Source: DATCSE01 sp036568605
GTDB taxonomy: Bacteria > Pseudomonadota > Gammaproteobacteria > Burkholderiales > Burkholderiaceae_C
Direction of reading: 5' to 3'
Length of the DNA stretch: 15,859 bases
NCBI GenBank assembly: GCA_036568605.1
Contig: DATCSE010000568.1
Span: 1-15,859 of the forward strand
In this document: positions 14,199-15,859 of the stretch, piece after piece
Layout: each line of letters starts with the position of its first letter
How positions within the stretch are numbered: position 1 is the stretch's first letter
Notes under the pieces: generated by a model
Databases searched by the model: none
What the model saw: the letters and a program-made list of their open reading frames with translations, nothing else
Told to the model about the DNA's origin: nothing
Program-made: the position numbers and the translations under genes

Positions 14199-15800
14199 CT
14201 AGAGGGCGGGCCGCGCGCCGCGGCGCGCCAGCAGCGCCACCGCGAGGACCGCGATCGCCCAGAGCGGCCACAGCCCGAAGCGCGAGGCCCACCAGGCAAA
14301 CGGCGTCAGCCCGCTGCGCGCGACGACCTCGGCGTTCAGCACGCCTTGCGTGAACGGCGCGAGCGACGCGGTCACGCGGCCGGCCGCATCGATCACGACG
14401 GTCGCGCCGGTGTTCGTCGCCCGCAGCATCGGCACCTGGAATTCGAGCGCGCGCATCCGCGAGATCTGCAGATGCTGGTCGACCGCGATCGTGTCGCCGA
14501 ACCAGCCGATGTTGCTCAGGTTCGCGAACAGCGTCGGCGCGTTCGCGGCGTCGGCGAAGCGTGCGGCCAGCTCCTCGCCGAACAAGTCCTCGTAGCAGAT
14601 GTTCGCGGCGATGCGCTGCGTGCCGACAATGAACGGCGGTGCCACGAGCGGCCCGCGGTTGAAGTCGCCCAGCGGGATGTTCATCATCTCGGTGAACCAG
14701 CGAAACCCGGTCGGGATGAACTCGCCGAACGGCACCAGGTGGTGCTTGTCGTAGCGGTAGTAGCCGCCCGGCAGTTTCGCCGACGCAGCATCGATGCCGG
14801 CCGCCGAGTTGGTATAGCCCTGCTCCGCGTTGCCGAGCGGCAGGCCGATCAACGCGGCCTGCGGGCCGTCGCGGAAGTGGTTCAGCAAGCGGTTCCAGTA
14901 GTCCGCATCGATCTGCTCGGGCAGCAGCGGGATCACGGTCTCGGGACCGATGACCAGATCGCCGCGCGCCGCCAGCAGCTGCTCGCTGGTCCAGGCCAGC
15001 GCCGCGGGCATGCGCTCGACCGCGAACTTCTCGTCCTGCGGGACGTTGCCCTGCAGCAGCGTCACGCTGAGCCGGCCATGGTCGTGCGTGTGGCGACCCG
15101 GTCCGACCCAGGCCGCCGCGATCAGCAGCGCCGCGGCGCACACGCCGGCGACCGCGAGCCGGCGCGCCCCGGCCTGCGCCGCGAACGCGAGCCACGCGGC
15201 GAGCAGCGCCACCAGCGCACCCAGCCCGTAGACGCCGATCCACGGCGCGAACGCGGCGAGCGGCGAATCGACCTGCGCATAGCCGCTTGCGACCCACGGG
15301 AAGCCGGTGAAGATGACGCCGCGTGCAAGCTCGGCCAGCAGCCACAGCGCCGCGAACAGCAGGCCATCGCGCAGCGCGGCGCCACGCCGCCAGCGTGCGA
15401 AACCGGCCATCGCCGCGGCCAGGTACAGCGACAGGAAGCCGCTCAGCAGCGCGACCGCGAACGCCGCGAGCCAGGCCGGCAGCCCGCCATAGCGGTGCAT
15501 GCTGATGAACAGCCACCACGTGCCGGCCGCAAGCCAAGCGCTGCCGAACCACCAGCCCAGGCCCGCCGCGCGCCGCGGCGACGACAACGCGGCCGCGACG
15601 CGCCACGCGAACAGCGCGATCACCACGAGCTGCAGCGGCCACGCCCACGTCGCGACGAACGGCAGACTGTGCAGCGCACCGAGCGCGGCGGCGAACAGCC
15701 ATTCGAGGCCCCGGGGCCAGGATCGCGCCGGCGCGGCGCCGCTGCGGAATCGAGCAGCGGCGTGTGACGGCACGTCGGCTCGCGCGCCGGAGGCGCTCAC
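14199..15800 (-). CDS. lnt: Apolipoprotein N-acyltransferase (Lnt)
   Basis: A 533-residue inner-membrane enzyme that adds the third acyl chain to lipoproteins. The N-terminal half has several hydrophobic helices (about residues 33-230), including GFPWVASGYAQ at 166-176. The periplasmic nitrilase-like domain follows. The catalytic triad is visible: Glu287 in GPETVIP, Lys352 in YYRYDKHHLVPFGEF and Cys402 in ANICYEDLFG. A last hydrophobic helix lies near 508-525. The start is a GTG at 15800 that overlaps the corC stop (GTGA); another GTG at codon 10 is possible. The 30-residue N-terminal region before the first helix is longer than usual. It follows corC, as in most proteobacteria. Confidence 0.95.
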   Translation of the reverse strand: MSASGARADVPSHAAARFRSGAAPARSWPRGLEWLFAAALGALHSLPFVATWAWPLQLVVIALFAWRVAAALSSPRRAAGLGWWFGSAWLAAGTWWLFISMHRYGGLPAWLAAFAVALLSGFLSLYLAAAMAGFARWRRGAALRDGLLFAALWLLAELARGVIFTGFPWVASGYAQVDSPLAAFAPWIGVYGLGALVALLAAWLAFAAQAGARRLAVAGVCAAALLIAAAWVGPGRHTHDHGRLSVTLLQGNVPQDEKFAVERMPAALAWTSEQLLAARGDLVIGPETVIPLLPEQIDADYWNRLLNHFRDGPQAALIGLPLGNAEQGYTNSAAGIDAASAKLPGGYYRYDKHHLVPFGEFIPTGFRWFTEMMNIPLGDFNRGPLVAPPFIVGTQRIAANICYEDLFGEELAARFADAANAPTLFANLSNIGWFGDTIAVDQHLQISRMRALEFQVPMLRATNTGATVVIDAAGRVTASLAPFTQGVLNAEVVARSGLTPFAWWASRFGLWPLWAIAVLAVALLARRGARPAL

Positions 15801-15859
15801 ATGCCGTCGGGCCCGGGCGCGGCCTCGGGCGCGCGGGTCACCTTGAACCAGCGCACTGC
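15797..15859 (-). CDS. corC: CorC/HlyC-type transporter-associated protein, C-terminal end only
   Basis: The last 20 codons and the stop of a gene entering from the right edge: AVRWFKVTRAPEAAPGPDGM then TGA. The AVRWFKVT segment matches the end of the CorC_HlyC domain in betaproteobacterial CorC, as I recall it. Its position directly upstream of lnt with a 4-base overlap is the standard corC-lnt arrangement. CBS domains would lie outside the window. Confidence 0.72.
   Translation of the reverse strand, partial: AVRWFKVTRAPEAAPGPDGM

Noticed and set aside
1..15859. tRNA, rRNA, CRISPR array, insertion sequence or prophage
   Set aside because: I looked for clover-leaf ends, evenly spaced repeats, transposase or integrase motifs and terminal inverted repeats on both strands and found none that hold up.

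Overview
The window is about 70% G+C with dense, short-spaced genes. Gene content and order (corC-lnt-glyQ-glyS ... gmhB-plsC-ygjP, plus a LiuR-type MerR regulator) point to a betaproteobacterium of the order Burkholderiales. This is judged from remembered family and synteny patterns, because no database search was possible.

Left edge (1-1545): a LiuR-like MerR regulator, cut by the window edge, is divergent from a metallo-beta-lactamase-fold hydrolase. A LiuR-type palindrome, TTGACGTATACGTAAA, lies between them. The regulator probably controls itself and the hydrolase, and the leucine/isovalerate genes may lie beyond the left edge.

Middle (1587-8277): a transport and catabolic island. Read leftwards, one tight operon encodes the ABC ATPase, a Tat-exported substrate-binding protein, two permeases of the polyamine/opine type, an FCD-type GntR regulator and a PuuE-like polysaccharide-deacetylase-fold hydrolase. 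A hydantoin/Asp-Glu racemase family gene is divergent from it. A nearly perfect 34-bp palindrome centred on TTTGTATACAAA lies just upstream of the racemase and is the obvious operator for the GntR protein. Racemase plus PuuE-like hydrolase plus importer suggests uptake and ring opening of a chiral cyclic amide or ureide, but the substrate is unknown. This is the best candidate for an undescribed system here.

Right part (8328-15859): a housekeeping cell-envelope and translation operon read leftwards: corC (only the C-terminus is in the window), lnt, glyQ, glyS, a small foreign-looking cassette, gmhB, plsC and a YgjP-type metallopeptidase. The cassette between glyS and gmhB has lower G+C. It contains an intact 109-codon gene resembling the first gene of a two-gene toxin-antitoxin-like module. 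An ATGA-coupled 28-codon stub of the second gene runs straight into the gmhB start codon. This looks like a decayed or truncated insertion inside an essential operon.

No rRNA, tRNA, CRISPR array, transposase or prophage was seen. No gene-free stretch exceeds 300 bases; the longest is the 235-base regulatory region at 7308-7542.
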